Source: an uncultured Pseudomonadota bacterium
GTDB lineage: Bacteria; Pseudomonadota; Gammaproteobacteria; Burkholderiales; JALYOK01
DNA: 39,802 nucleotides
Direction of reading: 5' to 3'
Assembly (NCBI GenBank): GCA_902826775.1
Contig: CADEHE010000022.1
Span: 1 to 39,802, forward strand
Part shown: positions 8,883 to 17,873 of the stretch, one piece after another
How positions within the stretch are numbered: position 1 is the first letter of the stretch
Layout of the letters: the number at the start of each line of letters is the position of its first letter
The notes under the pieces: model-generated
Told to the model about the DNA's origin: nothing
What the model saw: the letters and a program-made list of their open reading frames with translations, nothing else
Database searches by the model: none
Made by a program: the position numbers and the translations under genes

Positions 8883-9650
8883 TCACTGTTTGGTACCAAA
8901 TTCGCGCACGATGTGCTGTTGTCGGCGGCTTACCGGCAAGCGCTCGGGTAGAGCGCGCAGCATCACCTGCCAGTGCGCCTCGCCACCTTCGCTAGAAGGC
9001 GCGCGTTCGAATCCTTCAATCGCGGCTTTGGCCACCAGCGCGCTGCGGTGCACGCGGACAAAGTCCTCGGCAAACTCTTGCTCAAGACTGACCAGTGACT
9101 CTTCCAGCAGATATTCGCGCGCCAGGGTCTTGATGGTCACGTATTTCTGCTCGGCGCGCAGGTAGAGCACGTCTTTGACCGGAACCAGCACAACGCGCCC
9201 GCGCTCATTGATGCTTAGGTGCGTACGCGCCTTACGCGCAAGTTGGGCAAGGCTGGCGCCGGACAGAGCTCGGTTCGCCGACGCCTTTTTTAGGGCAAGG
9301 GCAAGGCGCTCGGCGCGTATCGGCTTAAGCAGATAGTCGATCGCGTTCAACTCGAACGCCTTTACGGCGTAAGCGTCGTATGCGGTAGTAAAAATAATCG
9401 CAGGCGGCGCGTCGAGCTTCTGCAGATGCCTTGCCAATTCGATACCGTCCATCCCGGGCATCCGAATGTCCAGCAATACGACATCGACACTGCGTTCGTT
9501 AAGCACCGCCAGCGCCTCTTCACCGGCGCCGGCCTCTCCCGCCACTTCCAGCGGCATGACGGCGGCGCAATCGCCAATCAGCTCGCGCAGGCGGCGCCTC
9601 GCAGGAGCTTCGTCGTCAACAATCAAGATTCGCTGCGCAGACTCGCTCAT
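8883..9650 (-). CDS. algR: LytTR response regulator, AlgR-type
   Basis: This 255-residue response regulator has an N-terminal receiver domain (about residues 7-125) with the acidic pocket VDDE, phospho-acceptor Asp61 (VVLLDIRMPGMDG) and the conserved FTTAYDAYAVKAFELNAIDYLLKP stretch split around the Thr and Lys switch residues. The C-terminal LytTR DNA-binding domain (about residues 145-250) contains VLYLRAEQKYVTIKT and FVRVHRSALV. It overlaps the upstream kinase gene by 4 bp and is the second gene of that pair. Order and content match the algZ-algR (fimS-algR) system beside argH in beta- and gammaproteobacteria. Targets cannot be inferred. Confidence 0.9.
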   Translation of the reverse strand: MSESAQRILIVDDEAPARRRLRELIGDCAAVMPLEVAGEAGAGEEALAVLNERSVDVVLLDIRMPGMDGIELARHLQKLDAPPAIIFTTAYDAYAVKAFELNAIDYLLKPIRAERLALALKKASANRALSGASLAQLARKARTHLSINERGRVVLVPVKDVLYLRAEQKYVTIKTLAREYLLEESLVSLEQEFAEDFVRVHRSALVAKAAIEGFERAPSSEGGEAHWQVMLRALPERLPVSRRQQHIVREFGTKQ

Positions 9651-10666
9651 GTGCCGGCTTTCCGGTAGGGCATATTGATAGTCACCTGGTAAGCGCTACC
9701 CGTGATTTGCGTCTTCATACTGGCTTCGACGTCGAAGTGCAGCGCGAGGCGCTCCCGAATGTTGCCCACGGCCATCTTGTTGCCCGCATGATGGCTGCCA
9801 CCCTCGCCCAAATAGGGGTTGCGCAATACCATCACGACTTGATCGCGATTGCGATAGATGTTGATGTTGATTTCCCCAGGCGTGCTGGAAGGCTCGATCC
9901 CGTGATACACGGCATTTTCGAGCAGCGGCTGCAGCAGCAGCGGAGGCACCAGCGCGTCGCCCGGCATTTTCTCCAAGTGCCAGGCAACGTTTAGACGCTC
10001 TCCAAGGCGTAGCTGTTCCAGATCGAGATATTGACGGCATAGTTCGACCTCGCGCTCAAGGCGCGTCAGCTCCTTGTTGTCGGCCATGAGAACCCGGAAC
10101 AAGTCCGCCATGTCTTCCAGCGCGCGCTCAGCACGCCTCGGCTCCTGCCGCACCAAGCTTAGTACTGCGGTGATGCTATTGAAGAGGAAGTGCGGGCGGA
10201 TGCGCGCCTGCAGGGCCTGCAAGCGCGCTTCCGTAATCGCCGGTGACAACGCTCGAGCGCGCTGATCAAAATAGAACAAAATGATCGCGGCCAAAGCGAG
10301 TGTAAACACACAGAAATGCAGCAGGCTAATTGCCTCGAACCCCGGCAGCCAATCGTGCAAGAGCCGATGTATCAAACCGGCAAGCACCAATTCGATCAGC
10401 AAGATCGTCGCCAGACCGGCGCGGTAATCCAATCTATCGAGGTGCTTGCGCGCCGGACAAAGAATCACCAAGCTGAGTAGCAGTATCGGCTGCGCGGCAA
10501 CGGCGATCTTGAGAAACTCCGGCCACAGCTCGCTCAGTGTGTCGCGCCGCGCTAGCGCCGCTGCGAAGCAAAAACCGTTCGCAATCAATAGCGTACGTAG
10601 CACAACACCCAAATTGCAGAAGTCCGGCAACCGGGCGGGGGTGGTGTTTTGCCGTATACTTGCCAC
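9647..10666 (-). CDS. algZ: LytS/AlgZ-type sensor histidine kinase
   Basis: This 339-residue membrane kinase has about four hydrophobic segments in residues 20-135 and no large periplasmic domain. A His_kinase domain of the LytS class follows, with phospho-accepting His159 in RPHFLFNSITAVLSL. The ATPase part has VPPLLLQPLLENAVYHGIEP (N box) and GNIRERL near the end. It should phosphorylate the AlgR-type regulator encoded 4 bp inside its 3' end. The start is GTG at 10666, which places the two divergent starts (algZ, argH) only 29 bp apart. Their promoters must therefore overlap one another or the neighbouring coding sequence. Confidence 0.88.
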   Translation of the reverse strand: MASIRQNTTPARLPDFCNLGVVLRTLLIANGFCFAAALARRDTLSELWPEFLKIAVAAQPILLLSLVILCPARKHLDRLDYRAGLATILLIELVLAGLIHRLLHDWLPGFEAISLLHFCVFTLALAAIILFYFDQRARALSPAITEARLQALQARIRPHFLFNSITAVLSLVRQEPRRAERALEDMADLFRVLMADNKELTRLEREVELCRQYLDLEQLRLGERLNVAWHLEKMPGDALVPPLLLQPLLENAVYHGIEPSSTPGEININIYRNRDQVVMVLRNPYLGEGGSHHAGNKMAVGNIRERLALHFDVEASMKTQITGSAYQVTINMPYRKAGT

Positions 10667-10695
10667 GGACGCAATTGTATCGAGGCAATACCTTC

Positions 10696-12108
10696 ATGCA
10701 AGAAAAAGGCGCTAAACCAGCGCCAAAAACATGGTCGGGACGCTTCAGCGAGCCCGTTGCACAACGCGTGTTGCGCTATACCGCCTCGGTCGGCTTCGAC
10801 CAGCGCCTCGCGCCGTACGACATTCAGGGCTCGATTGCCCATGCACGCATGCTCGCGAAGCAGCGCATCATCAGCGCCGAGGATCTTGCCGACATCGAGC
10901 GCGGCATGGCGCAGATCGGCCAAGAGATCGAGTCCGGACAGTTCAAGTGGTCGCTTGAGCTTGAGGACGTCCACCTCAATATTGAGCGGCGCTTGACGGA
11001 ACTGGTCGGCGATGCCGGAAAGCGTCTTCACACCGCCCGTTCGCGCAATGACCAAGTGGCCACCGACGTGCGCCTATTCCTGCGTGAGGGTCTGGATACG
11101 ATTGGCGGCTTGGTCAAGCGCTTGCAGGGAGTGCTGCTGGATGTGGCCGAACCGCATGCGGCCAGCATCATGCCGGGTTTTACCCATCTACAGGTCGCCC
11201 AGCCAGTCACCTTCGGCCATCATTTGCTCGCCTACGTGGCGATGCTGGATCGCGACCGTGGTCGATTCGCAGATTGCCGTAAGCGTCTCAACCGCCTGCC
11301 GTTGGGAGCGGGCGCGCTGGCGGGCACGACTTATCCGATTGACCGCGAGGTGGTGGCCCAAGCGCTCGGTTTCGACGGTATTTGCGAGAACTCGCTCGAT
11401 GCCGTGTCCGACCGCGACTTTGCTATCGAATTCTGCGCGGCAGCAGCGCTCTTGATGACGCATCTGTCCCGGCTTTCGGAAGAATTGATCATCTGGATGT
11501 CGCAGCCGTTTGGTTTCATCCGCTTGGCGGATCAATTCTGCACCGGCTCATCCATGATGCCGCAGAAGAAGAATCCCGACGTACCCGAGCTGGTACGCGG
11601 TAAAACCGGACGCGTCAACGGCCACTTGGTTGCATTGTTGACGCTGATGAAAGCGCAACCCCTTGCGTACAACAAAGACAACCAGGAAGATAAAGAGCCG
11701 TTGTTCGACACTGTCGATACTCTGACAGACACTCTGATCATTTACGCGGAGATGCTGGCCAGCCTGCAAGTCGATAGCGCTAAGATGCGCGCCCAGGCTG
11801 AGCGCGGCTATGCGACCGCAACCGATTTGGCCGACTATCTGGTTAAGCGCGGGCTACCTTTCCGCGACGCGCACGAAACGGTCGCGTTGGCGGTGCGTCA
11901 CGCCGAAGCGCAAAAGAAGGATCTGTCACAACTTAGCCTGGCCGAGTTGCAAGGCTTCTCAAGGGCAATCGCCCCAGACGTATTCGATGTTCTTAACATC
12001 GAAGGTTCAGTGGCAGCACGTAGTCATCCAGGCGGCACCGCGCCTGAGCAGGTTCGACTAGCGATCAAAGCGGCACGGGCAAGGCTAGCTCAAGAAAGCC
12101 CCCAATAG
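10696..12108 (+). CDS. argH: Argininosuccinate lyase
   Basis: This 470-residue cytoplasmic enzyme splits argininosuccinate to arginine and fumarate, the last step of arginine synthesis. It belongs to the fumarase/aspartase superfamily. The signature GSSMMPQKKNPD is at residues 284-295, with the catalytic-loop Ser. His164 in GFTHLQVAQP is the expected acid/base partner region, and TARSRNDQ (113-120) is the conserved substrate-binding segment. The frame is open for 53 codons further upstream, but ATG 10696 gives the normal length and N-terminus. A TATACT box (10655-10660) is a possible -10, without a clear -35. Divergent from algZ, a common arrangement. Confidence 0.96.
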   Translation: MQEKGAKPAPKTWSGRFSEPVAQRVLRYTASVGFDQRLAPYDIQGSIAHARMLAKQRIISAEDLADIERGMAQIGQEIESGQFKWSLELEDVHLNIERRLTELVGDAGKRLHTARSRNDQVATDVRLFLREGLDTIGGLVKRLQGVLLDVAEPHAASIMPGFTHLQVAQPVTFGHHLLAYVAMLDRDRGRFADCRKRLNRLPLGAGALAGTTYPIDREVVAQALGFDGICENSLDAVSDRDFAIEFCAAAALLMTHLSRLSEELIIWMSQPFGFIRLADQFCTGSSMMPQKKNPDVPELVRGKTGRVNGHLVALLTLMKAQPLAYNKDNQEDKEPLFDTVDTLTDTLIIYAEMLASLQVDSAKMRAQAERGYATATDLADYLVKRGLPFRDAHETVALAVRHAEAQKKDLSQLSLAELQGFSRAIAPDVFDVLNIEGSVAARSHPGGTAPEQVRLAIKAARARLAQESPQ

Positions 12109-12132
12109 AACCACGCCCGGGTCGAGCGCAGG

Positions 12133-12711
12133 CTATTGTTCGATTTCTCGAGTGTGCTCGCGGCATAGCTTGCGCATATCTTGAATGGAGAGCCGCTCGC
12201 CGTACCAGGCGCAGTGATAAATGCGCTGACTCTTGCGCTGGCAGTAGCCGCAGGTTTGGCAAAGACCAAAAGTGCGGGCGCCGCTATTGCCTTGCAGCTC
12301 AGCCAAAGTATCGCGCAATGCCGAAACTCCACTTCGGATCCGGTTCGCGCTAAGGTTACGCGTAGCATCCAGCCAAAACAGAGCCGGCTGCGCCTCGTTC
12401 ATGAAAGCCTCGCCTTGCGCGCTCAGGCGCAGCCGCACGACGCGCCGGTCAATCTCGTCTTGATAGCGTTCGATCAAGCCCCGCCGGTCCAACAGCATGA
12501 GGCTTTGAGAAACCGTTCCTTTGGTGAGCCCGAGAAACTCGCTGAGGGCCTGCGGGGTGTTGCTAAAGCGATTCGCCTGACTCAGATAGATGAGCGCCTG
12601 CACGTGAACCGGCTGCAAACCTTGCTCCGCTCCGATGCGGCGCAGCTCCATGCGTATGAAATGGCCGATGCGTCCCACCAGATCGAGCAAGAGCAAAGGA
12701 TTCTTCAGCAT
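12133..12711 (-). CDS. MarR-family regulator with Cys-rich C-terminus
   Basis: This 192-residue protein has a MarR-type winged helix at about residues 25-110. The recognition region is ALSEFLGLTKGTVSQSLMLL (55-74), and the wing contains the conserved DRRVVRLRLS (88-97). MarR proteins are usually about 140-150 residues. Here an added tail of about 45 residues holds five cysteines (151, 154, 157, 167, 183) and two histidines (166, 186), spaced CxxCxxC...HC...C, as in a small metal-binding knuckle. That suggests a zinc or redox-responsive regulator, but this is inference. It is a single gene, and a palindrome just upstream (12766-12786) may be its operator. Confidence 0.85.
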   Translation of the reverse strand: MLKNPLLLLDLVGRIGHFIRMELRRIGAEQGLQPVHVQALIYLSQANRFSNTPQALSEFLGLTKGTVSQSLMLLDRRGLIERYQDEIDRRVVRLRLSAQGEAFMNEAQPALFWLDATRNLSANRIRSGVSALRDTLAELQGNSGARTFGLCQTCGYCQRKSQRIYHCAWYGERLSIQDMRKLCREHTREIEQ

Positions 12712-12765
12712 CGCATTATGGTATCGAGTACAAACTATTTCGTAAAGCGCTAAATGATAGATTTT

Positions 12766-12786
12766 TTAGTATCGAATCAATACCAA
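12766..12786. promoter_or_regulatory. Candidate operator upstream of the MarR gene
   Basis: TTaGTAT-cgaatca-ATACcAA is an imperfect palindrome about 55 bp upstream of the marR-type start, in an AT-rich stretch; a related half-site (ggtatcgagtac) lies at 12719-12730. Autoregulation through such palindromes is typical of MarR proteins. Inference only. Confidence 0.35.
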
Positions 12787-12927
12787 ATGGATTCTTGGAC
12801 AATTCAACATCCTCGTTGCGCCAAAAATTGCCGTATTGCGGCACCTCGCCGCCGCCATTCTAGATCGAAAAGAGCCGCGTTGACGGTGTGCTAACATCGG
12901 CCGCGAAGCCTCCGTTTCTCTCTGAAA

Positions 12928-13035
12928 ATGCGTCTGCTCGCGACACTGTTCCTGCTTCTCCTGGTAGCCGCTTGCGGCGCCAAGGGACCGCTCTACCTTC
13001 CAGACGGCAAGCCGCCGCAAAAACAAAGCAAATAG
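12928..13035 (+). CDS. lptM: LPS translocon maturation lipoprotein LptM (YifL)
   Basis: This is a 35-residue lipoprotein precursor. The hydrophobic signal MRLLATLFLLLLVAAC ends at lipobox Cys16, followed by GAKGPLYLPDG, the hallmark GPLYLP motif of the family. LptM is an outer-membrane lipoprotein that helps the LptD/E LPS export complex mature. Its gene sits directly before lysA in many beta- and gammaproteobacteria, exactly as here: the lptM stop is 4 bp before the lysA ATG. The short size explains why it is easily missed. Confidence 0.93.
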   Translation: MRLLATLFLLLLVAACGAKGPLYLPDGKPPQKQSK

Positions 13036-13039
13036 GTCG

Positions 13040-14311
13040 ATGGATAACGAATTCTTAGCCTGCCTGCAGCGCAGCAACGGCTGCCTGCGCATGGAAGCTC
13101 TCGACTTGGAGACCTTAGCCGATCGCTACGGTACCCCGCTCTACCTCTATTCTCGCGCCGAGATGGAGCGCGCCTTTCACGCCCTGACGGCGGCGATCGC
13201 GAGCCGGGAACACCTAGTGTGCTACGCGGTAAAGGCCAATTCCAACATCGCCATCCTGAGCTTGTTCGCCGGTCTTGGGGCAGGTTTCGATATTGTCTCC
13301 GGGGGCGAACTGGCGCGTGTGTTGCGCGCTGGCGGCAACCCCAAGAAAGTCGTGTTTTCCGGGGTCGGCAAGACTCGGGCGGAAATGCGCCAAGCGCTTC
13401 AGGCGGGCATTCTTTGCTTCAATGTCGAGTCCGCCAACGAGCTCGTTCGGCTGCAAGCGGTAGCGGCGGAGATGGGTTTGAGGGCGCCTGTTTCGGTGCG
13501 GGTCAACCCCGATGTCGATCCGAAGACGCACCCCTATATTGCGACGGGATTGACCCGTAACAAGTTCGGCATTGCCTTCCCGCAGGCGCTTGAGGTCTAC
13601 CGCCAAGCGAAGGGGATGCAGAACATCCAATTGGTCGGAATCGATTTCCACATCGGCTCGCAGATCACAGAGACGCAGCCTTATGCTGACGCGGTTGAGC
13701 GCCTCGCTGCCATGGTTGAAGCGCTCAGGCACGAAAGGATCGAACTCTCACACTTAGATCTGGGCGGCGGCCTCGGCATTCGCTACCGCGACGAGCAACC
13801 GATCACACCGCAGCAATACGCCGCAGCAGTACTACCCCGATTGGCTAAGCTGCCGCACAAGATCATCCTCGAGCCGGGTCGATACCTGGTCGGCAATGCC
13901 GGCGTGCTCCTGACTCGAGTAGAGCATCTCAAACGAGGCGCGCAAAAGCGCTTCGCGGTCGTCGACGCCGCCATGAACGATTTGATCAGACCCGCACTCT
14001 ACGATGCCTACCAGCACGTAGTGCCGGTGCGCTCGCGCCCGATGCCCAGCCAGAATTACGACATCGTCGGGCCGGTCTGCGAAAGCGGCGACTTCTTGGG
14101 CCTGGAACGTCCGCTCGCCATCGAGGAAGGCGATCTGCTAGCCGTTCTAGGCGCCGGGGCATACGGCTTCAGCATGAGCTCAAACTACAACTCTCGCCCC
14201 CGTGCCGCCGAGGTTTTGATCGACGGTTCCGAGGCTCACATCATTCGTCAGCGCGAGAGCGTCGAATCGCTATTCGAGCTTGAATCGATTGCGCCGCTAG
14301 CGGCGAAGTAG
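13040..14311 (+). CDS. lysA: Diaminopimelate decarboxylase
   Basis: This 423-residue PLP enzyme converts meso-diaminopimelate to L-lysine and CO2, the last step of lysine synthesis. It has a fold III (alanine racemase-like) barrel with PLP lysine Lys65 in CYAVKANSN. HIGSQ and LDLGGGLGI are phosphate-binding and barrel motifs, and EPGRYLVGNAG is the conserved glycine-arginine segment. CESGDFLG carries the cysteine that serves the neighbouring active site in the dimer. Length is standard. Co-transcribed with lptM, 4 bp upstream. Confidence 0.96.
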   Translation: MDNEFLACLQRSNGCLRMEALDLETLADRYGTPLYLYSRAEMERAFHALTAAIASREHLVCYAVKANSNIAILSLFAGLGAGFDIVSGGELARVLRAGGNPKKVVFSGVGKTRAEMRQALQAGILCFNVESANELVRLQAVAAEMGLRAPVSVRVNPDVDPKTHPYIATGLTRNKFGIAFPQALEVYRQAKGMQNIQLVGIDFHIGSQITETQPYADAVERLAAMVEALRHERIELSHLDLGGGLGIRYRDEQPITPQQYAAAVLPRLAKLPHKIILEPGRYLVGNAGVLLTRVEHLKRGAQKRFAVVDAAMNDLIRPALYDAYQHVVPVRSRPMPSQNYDIVGPVCESGDFLGLERPLAIEEGDLLAVLGAGAYGFSMSSNYNSRPRAAEVLIDGSEAHIIRQRESVESLFELESIAPLAAK

Positions 14312-14316
14312 CTACC

Positions 14317-14344
14317 CGCAAGCCCAGTTCAAACCGGGCTTGCG
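14317..14344 (+). terminator. Hairpin after lysA
   Basis: CGCAAGCCC and GGGCTTGCG form a perfect 9-bp stem with a 10-nt loop, 5 bp after the lysA stop. There is no T tract, so it may be a weak terminator or an mRNA-end stabiliser. Confidence 0.5.
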
Positions 14345-14659
14345 AGACGAAGGAATGTGCTTCATCGCAAGTCGCTTTGCGCGCGCATGCACGAAAGCGA
14401 ACACACCGCCCAGAATCGTGTCGATTCGATACCAAAAATTACTCCGTGAAGCAAAAAAGTAATGGCAAAGCTCTTGATTTGCTGTGCGGACGCGGGAAGT
14501 TTACATACAATGCCATCACCAGGTCGAAACACCGTATAGTATGCGGTGCAACGGCAGTTCGTCGGCCTTGGTCGTTACCGGAAGCTGGTACCAGTCACCA
14601 CCCAACAGCGCCGGGGCGGCTCCAACGACCTTAGATTTAACTTTTGAAAGGAGTAGTTT
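14345..14659. other. Intergenic region upstream of the H1-like gene
   Basis: No gene is seen. TACAAT (14506-14511) and TATAGT (14535-14540) are -10-like, but neither has a convincing -35 at the right distance. The promoter of the H1-like gene probably lies here, as its SD (AAAGGAG) directly follows. Confidence 0.4.
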
Positions 14660-15013
14660 ATGGCAATGAAGAAGGCTGCTAAGAAAACCGCGGCAAAGAA
14701 ACCTGCCGCCAAGAAGAAACCCGCCGCAAAGAAAGCTGCCAAGAAGCCGGCAGCTAAGAAAACTGCGGCCAAGAAGAAGCCTGCTGCCAAAAAGAAACCG
14801 GCTGCTAAGAAGTCTGCAGCCAAAAAGAAGCCGGCTGCTAAGAAGTCTGCAGCCAAAAAAAAGAAACCAGCCGCTAAAAAAAAGCCCGCAGCTAAGAAAG
14901 CTGCCAAAAAGGCTAAAAAGCCCGCGATGAAGAAGAAGGCGGCGCCCAAAAAGGCTTCGTCTTCTCCTTCCTCCGACATGGTTTCAGCGCCCCTGATCAA
15001 ACCGATCTTCTAG
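14660..15013 (+). CDS. Histone H1-like Lys/Ala-rich DNA-binding protein
   Basis: This 117-residue, extremely basic protein is built almost entirely from KKPAAKK / KKSAAKK / KKTAAKK repeats (residues 4-95). It ends in a short acidic-to-neutral tail (SSSPSSDMVSAPLIKPIF). It resembles the eukaryotic histone H1 C-terminal tail and the bacterial H1-like proteins of Bordetella and other betaproteobacteria, which bind DNA and help compact the nucleoid. The DNA repeats are near-identical at the nucleotide level, so copy number may vary between strains by slippage. AAAGGAG sits before the ATG, and a strong terminator follows. It is a single-gene unit. Confidence 0.88.
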   Translation: MAMKKAAKKTAAKKPAAKKKPAAKKAAKKPAAKKTAAKKKPAAKKKPAAKKSAAKKKPAAKKSAAKKKKPAAKKKPAAKKAAKKAKKPAMKKKAAPKKASSSPSSDMVSAPLIKPIF

Positions 15014-15039
15014 GCGCCGCGGCTCCGGCCGTGCATCTC

Positions 15040-15080
15040 AACCGTCATTCCCTAAAACAAGGGAACGGCGGTTTTTCTTT
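15040..15080 (+). terminator. Rho-independent terminator after the H1-like gene
   Basis: TTCCCT...AGGGAA and outer AACCG...CGGTT form an extended stem around a 6-nt loop, followed by TTTTTCTTTT. The near-symmetric stem could also serve the convergent GGDEF gene. Confidence 0.85.
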
Positions 15081-15123
15081 TGGCGGCCGGCACGGTTCGC
15101 CCGTCCCGGGGGGGTTGGAAATG

Positions 15124-16257
15124 CTAGGCCGCTGAAGGCCGTTGTACCCGCTGGACGCCGCCTGGGCCCCTGGTTTGCTTCGACTGATAAAGCGCCTGGT
15201 CGGCACAACTAAGCAATTCAGAGAGTTCCTCTCCGTGCGTAGGCGCCTCAGCCAAAGCGATCGTTGCGCTGCAGTCCATGCCATTTTCTGCGGCCCAAGA
15301 AGCGATGCGCGCCTGAATTCGACGCCCAATTACCTCGGCCTGATCCACCGTAGTGTTGTTCAACACTAAAACAAACTCGTCGCCGCCATAGCGGGCAGCG
15401 ATATCGCTGGCTCGCACCACGCTGCGCAAAATCTCGCCGAGTTGCTTCAGCACTCGATCGCCCACGGCATGGCCAAGATTGTCGTTAATGGCCTTGAACT
15501 TGTCGAGATCGCAGAACATTACCGCCACGCGCTCGTCTTTGGCCGCCCGCAGGCATTGGAACATGGGCAGCGACAGCTCGAACAGGCCGCGCCTATTGGT
15601 CAAACCCGTCAAGGCATCGGTCAGGCTGTGGTGCTCAAGCTGGGAGCGGGTTAGTTCATTGCGGCGCACCAAAATGTACGCGTAGCCCAAAATAACCGCG
15701 AAAAACAAGAATAGGAATAGCACGCCAGGGCTCAGCGCATTGCCCAGCACAAAATGCCTTACCGCTAGCGCGATCAGCGCCCCAACCAGCGAGCCCGCGA
15801 TGGCTTCTATAAACAAACTCATGCCGTAACGCATGCCGTTACCGAGCACGACCAGAATGTAGGCGATTAGCGAGGGCGGGGTCTGATAGGGATCATTTAC
15901 CACGGCCATGGCCAATGCGAGAATATCGACCCATAGCGCGAGACGAAAACGACCCGGGGAGTCAATGTGGCGCTTGGCGTCGAAGTAGCCCCAGGTGTTA
16001 AATAAAACATAGGCGCCATAGAACAAATTGATCACCGCCAACGGCATCACTGCCGGGCGAGAGCTTGCCGAGAAATTAAAATAGGCAAAAGCAATAAGAA
16101 CGAAGAAGTAGCGCGTAATGAACTGAGTTTGCTGCTCCGGCCAAGACGCCGCGCGCATGCTCCCAAACAACAAACGCCCCGAACGCCGGTCGCTACGCCG
16201 GCGCCGTTCCCCGTGCCGCCGTTCCTCTGCTTGCGCCTTCGAGGCCAATTCGCCCAT
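15124..16257 (-). CDS. Membrane-bound GGDEF diguanylate cyclase
   Basis: This 377-residue protein has an Arg-rich cytoplasmic N-terminus (residues 11-27) and about six membrane helices (45-200). A C-terminal GGDEF domain (about 208-370) follows. The active-site motif is intact (YGGDEF, 291-295). The product-inhibition I-site RxxD (282-285) sits exactly five residues before it. The family makes cyclic di-GMP from two GTP; here the membrane part probably senses an unknown signal. FCDLDKFKAINDNLGH is the usual metal/substrate segment. It is transcribed in the same direction as mgtE, 45 bp downstream of its stop, so they may be co-transcribed. Confidence 0.9.
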   Translation of the reverse strand: MGELASKAQAEERRHGERRRRSDRRSGRLLFGSMRAASWPEQQTQFITRYFFVLIAFAYFNFSASSRPAVMPLAVINLFYGAYVLFNTWGYFDAKRHIDSPGRFRLALWVDILALAMAVVNDPYQTPPSLIAYILVVLGNGMRYGMSLFIEAIAGSLVGALIALAVRHFVLGNALSPGVLFLFLFFAVILGYAYILVRRNELTRSQLEHHSLTDALTGLTNRRGLFELSLPMFQCLRAAKDERVAVMFCDLDKFKAINDNLGHAVGDRVLKQLGEILRSVVRASDIAARYGGDEFVLVLNNTTVDQAEVIGRRIQARIASWAAENGMDCSATIALAEAPTHGEELSELLSCADQALYQSKQTRGPGGVQRVQRPSAA

Positions 16258-16302
16258 GCCGGTATTGTGTCAGTCTCAAAAAACTGGTGCTGCAGCGCGC
16301 CG

Positions 16303-17745
16303 CTACACCAAAAACAGCGCCGCTAGCCCCAAAAATATCAGAAAGCCCATGCTGTCGGTGGTGGCGGTCAACAACACGCTTGAGCCCATAGCCGGGTCGC
16401 GGCCCATGCGATGCAGCGTAATCGGGATAAATATCCCCACCAGTGCGGCAACCAATAGGTTGAGCAACATAGCTGCCGTCATCACAATACCCAAGAAGAC
16501 ATTGCCGTAGAGCAAGTAAGCGATGATGCCGAGCACAGATCCCCACACCAAACCATTCAACAAACCGATCGCCACCTCTTTCTTGATCAGCCGATCGGTG
16601 TGAGCCGGGTTGATCAGGCCGAGGGCCAAACCGCGAGTGATGAGCGAACTGGTTTGGTTGCCTGAGTTGCCGCCGATGCCAGCCACAATGGGCATCAGTG
16701 CCGCTAAGGCTACCAGTTTTTCGATAGTGCCCTCAAAAACGCCGATTACTCGCGAAGCCACGAACGCTGTGCCTAAATTCAAAACAATCCAAGGCCAGCG
16801 GTTCTTCGCGCTTTTCCAGACCGACGCGAACAAATCTTCTTCTTCCTGCAAACCCGCCAACTTCAGCGCCTCTTCGTTAGCTTGAGCGCGAATGAAATCC
16901 ATCACCGCGTCAACAGTTAGCCGCCCCACCAGTTTGCCTTGGCCGTCCACCACGGGGGCTGTGACCAGATCGTAGCGTTCAAAGGCTTGCGCCGCCTCGT
17001 CAGCGGATTGCTCGACGTGGAAAGTGACGACTTCTTTGGCCATGACCGCCTCGACCATCGCTTCCGCGTCGCTTACCAAGAGCTTGCGCAGCGGCAGAAC
17101 CCCGCGCAAGTCATCGTCGCGAGTAACGACAAAGAGCTTATCGGTGTGGTCAGGCAGCGCATCGAGCCGGCGTAAATAGCGCAGCACCACCTCCAAGTCG
17201 ATGTCTTCACGCACGGTGACCATTTCGTAGTCCATCAGCGCGCCGACGCTATCGTCCGGGTAAGCCAATGCCGATTGCAGCCGGCCGCGATTTTGCACGT
17301 CAAGCGAATCGAGAATATCCTGAACCACTTCCTGCGGCAGATCAGGGGCAAGAGCGGCAATCTCGTCGGTGTCCAACTGCTCGGCCGCGGCCAACAGTTC
17401 CTGACGGTCCATACTGCCGATGAGCGACTCGCGTACTGCATCGGAGACTTCCAGCAAGATCTCGCCATCGCGCTCGGCTTTAACGAGGTCCCAAACTTGC
17501 AGGCGCCGGTCGAGCGGCAAGCCTTCGAGAATGTAAGCAACATCGGCCGGATGCAACTCATCCAGCTTGTTCTGCAGACGGGTAAGGGCCTGTTTGTGCG
17601 TGAGCGCGTCGACCAAGTCTTGTTTGGGACCGACCTGCTTGTGGACGAGTTCTTCCTCCAACTCGCCTTTATCGAGCAGTCGAATTACTTCGTTCAGTTC
17701 GTCTTGCACGCTTTCGCGGCGCGCTCGCTCTCGCACTTCGGCCAT
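16303..17745 (-). CDS. mgtE: Magnesium transporter MgtE
   Basis: This 480-residue Mg2+ channel/transporter has the full bacterial layout. An N-terminal superhelical domain (about residues 10-150, with LHPADVAYILEGLP) precedes two CBS domains (about 150-280; SVGALMDYEMVTVREDI marks the start). A plug helix and five membrane helices follow (about 300-480), carrying the pore motif MPIVAGIGGNSGNQTSS. The N and CBS domains normally bind Mg2+ and close the pore when cytosolic Mg2+ is high. Length is standard (~450-480). First gene of a possible mgtE-GGDEF unit. Confidence 0.95.
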   Translation of the reverse strand: MAEVRERARRESVQDELNEVIRLLDKGELEEELVHKQVGPKQDLVDALTHKQALTRLQNKLDELHPADVAYILEGLPLDRRLQVWDLVKAERDGEILLEVSDAVRESLIGSMDRQELLAAAEQLDTDEIAALAPDLPQEVVQDILDSLDVQNRGRLQSALAYPDDSVGALMDYEMVTVREDIDLEVVLRYLRRLDALPDHTDKLFVVTRDDDLRGVLPLRKLLVSDAEAMVEAVMAKEVVTFHVEQSADEAAQAFERYDLVTAPVVDGQGKLVGRLTVDAVMDFIRAQANEEALKLAGLQEEEDLFASVWKSAKNRWPWIVLNLGTAFVASRVIGVFEGTIEKLVALAALMPIVAGIGGNSGNQTSSLITRGLALGLINPAHTDRLIKKEVAIGLLNGLVWGSVLGIIAYLLYGNVFLGIVMTAAMLLNLLVAALVGIFIPITLHRMGRDPAMGSSVLLTATTDSMGFLIFLGLAALFLV

Positions 17746-17873
17746 GGTTTTGGCGCAACTAACCTAGCGTCTAGAAAAATGCAAAAACGCGATTGTAGGC
17801 AGCCCGCCCCGCGATCTCCAAGCAAATTCTCCGGCGAATTCAGGCAAACTAGCACTTGCATAAGTTACCGGGG

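Noticed and set aside
14575..15000. 141-codon antisense ORF of alternating Ala/Phe/Leu
   Set aside because: It is the mirror image of the AAKK repeats of the H1-like gene.
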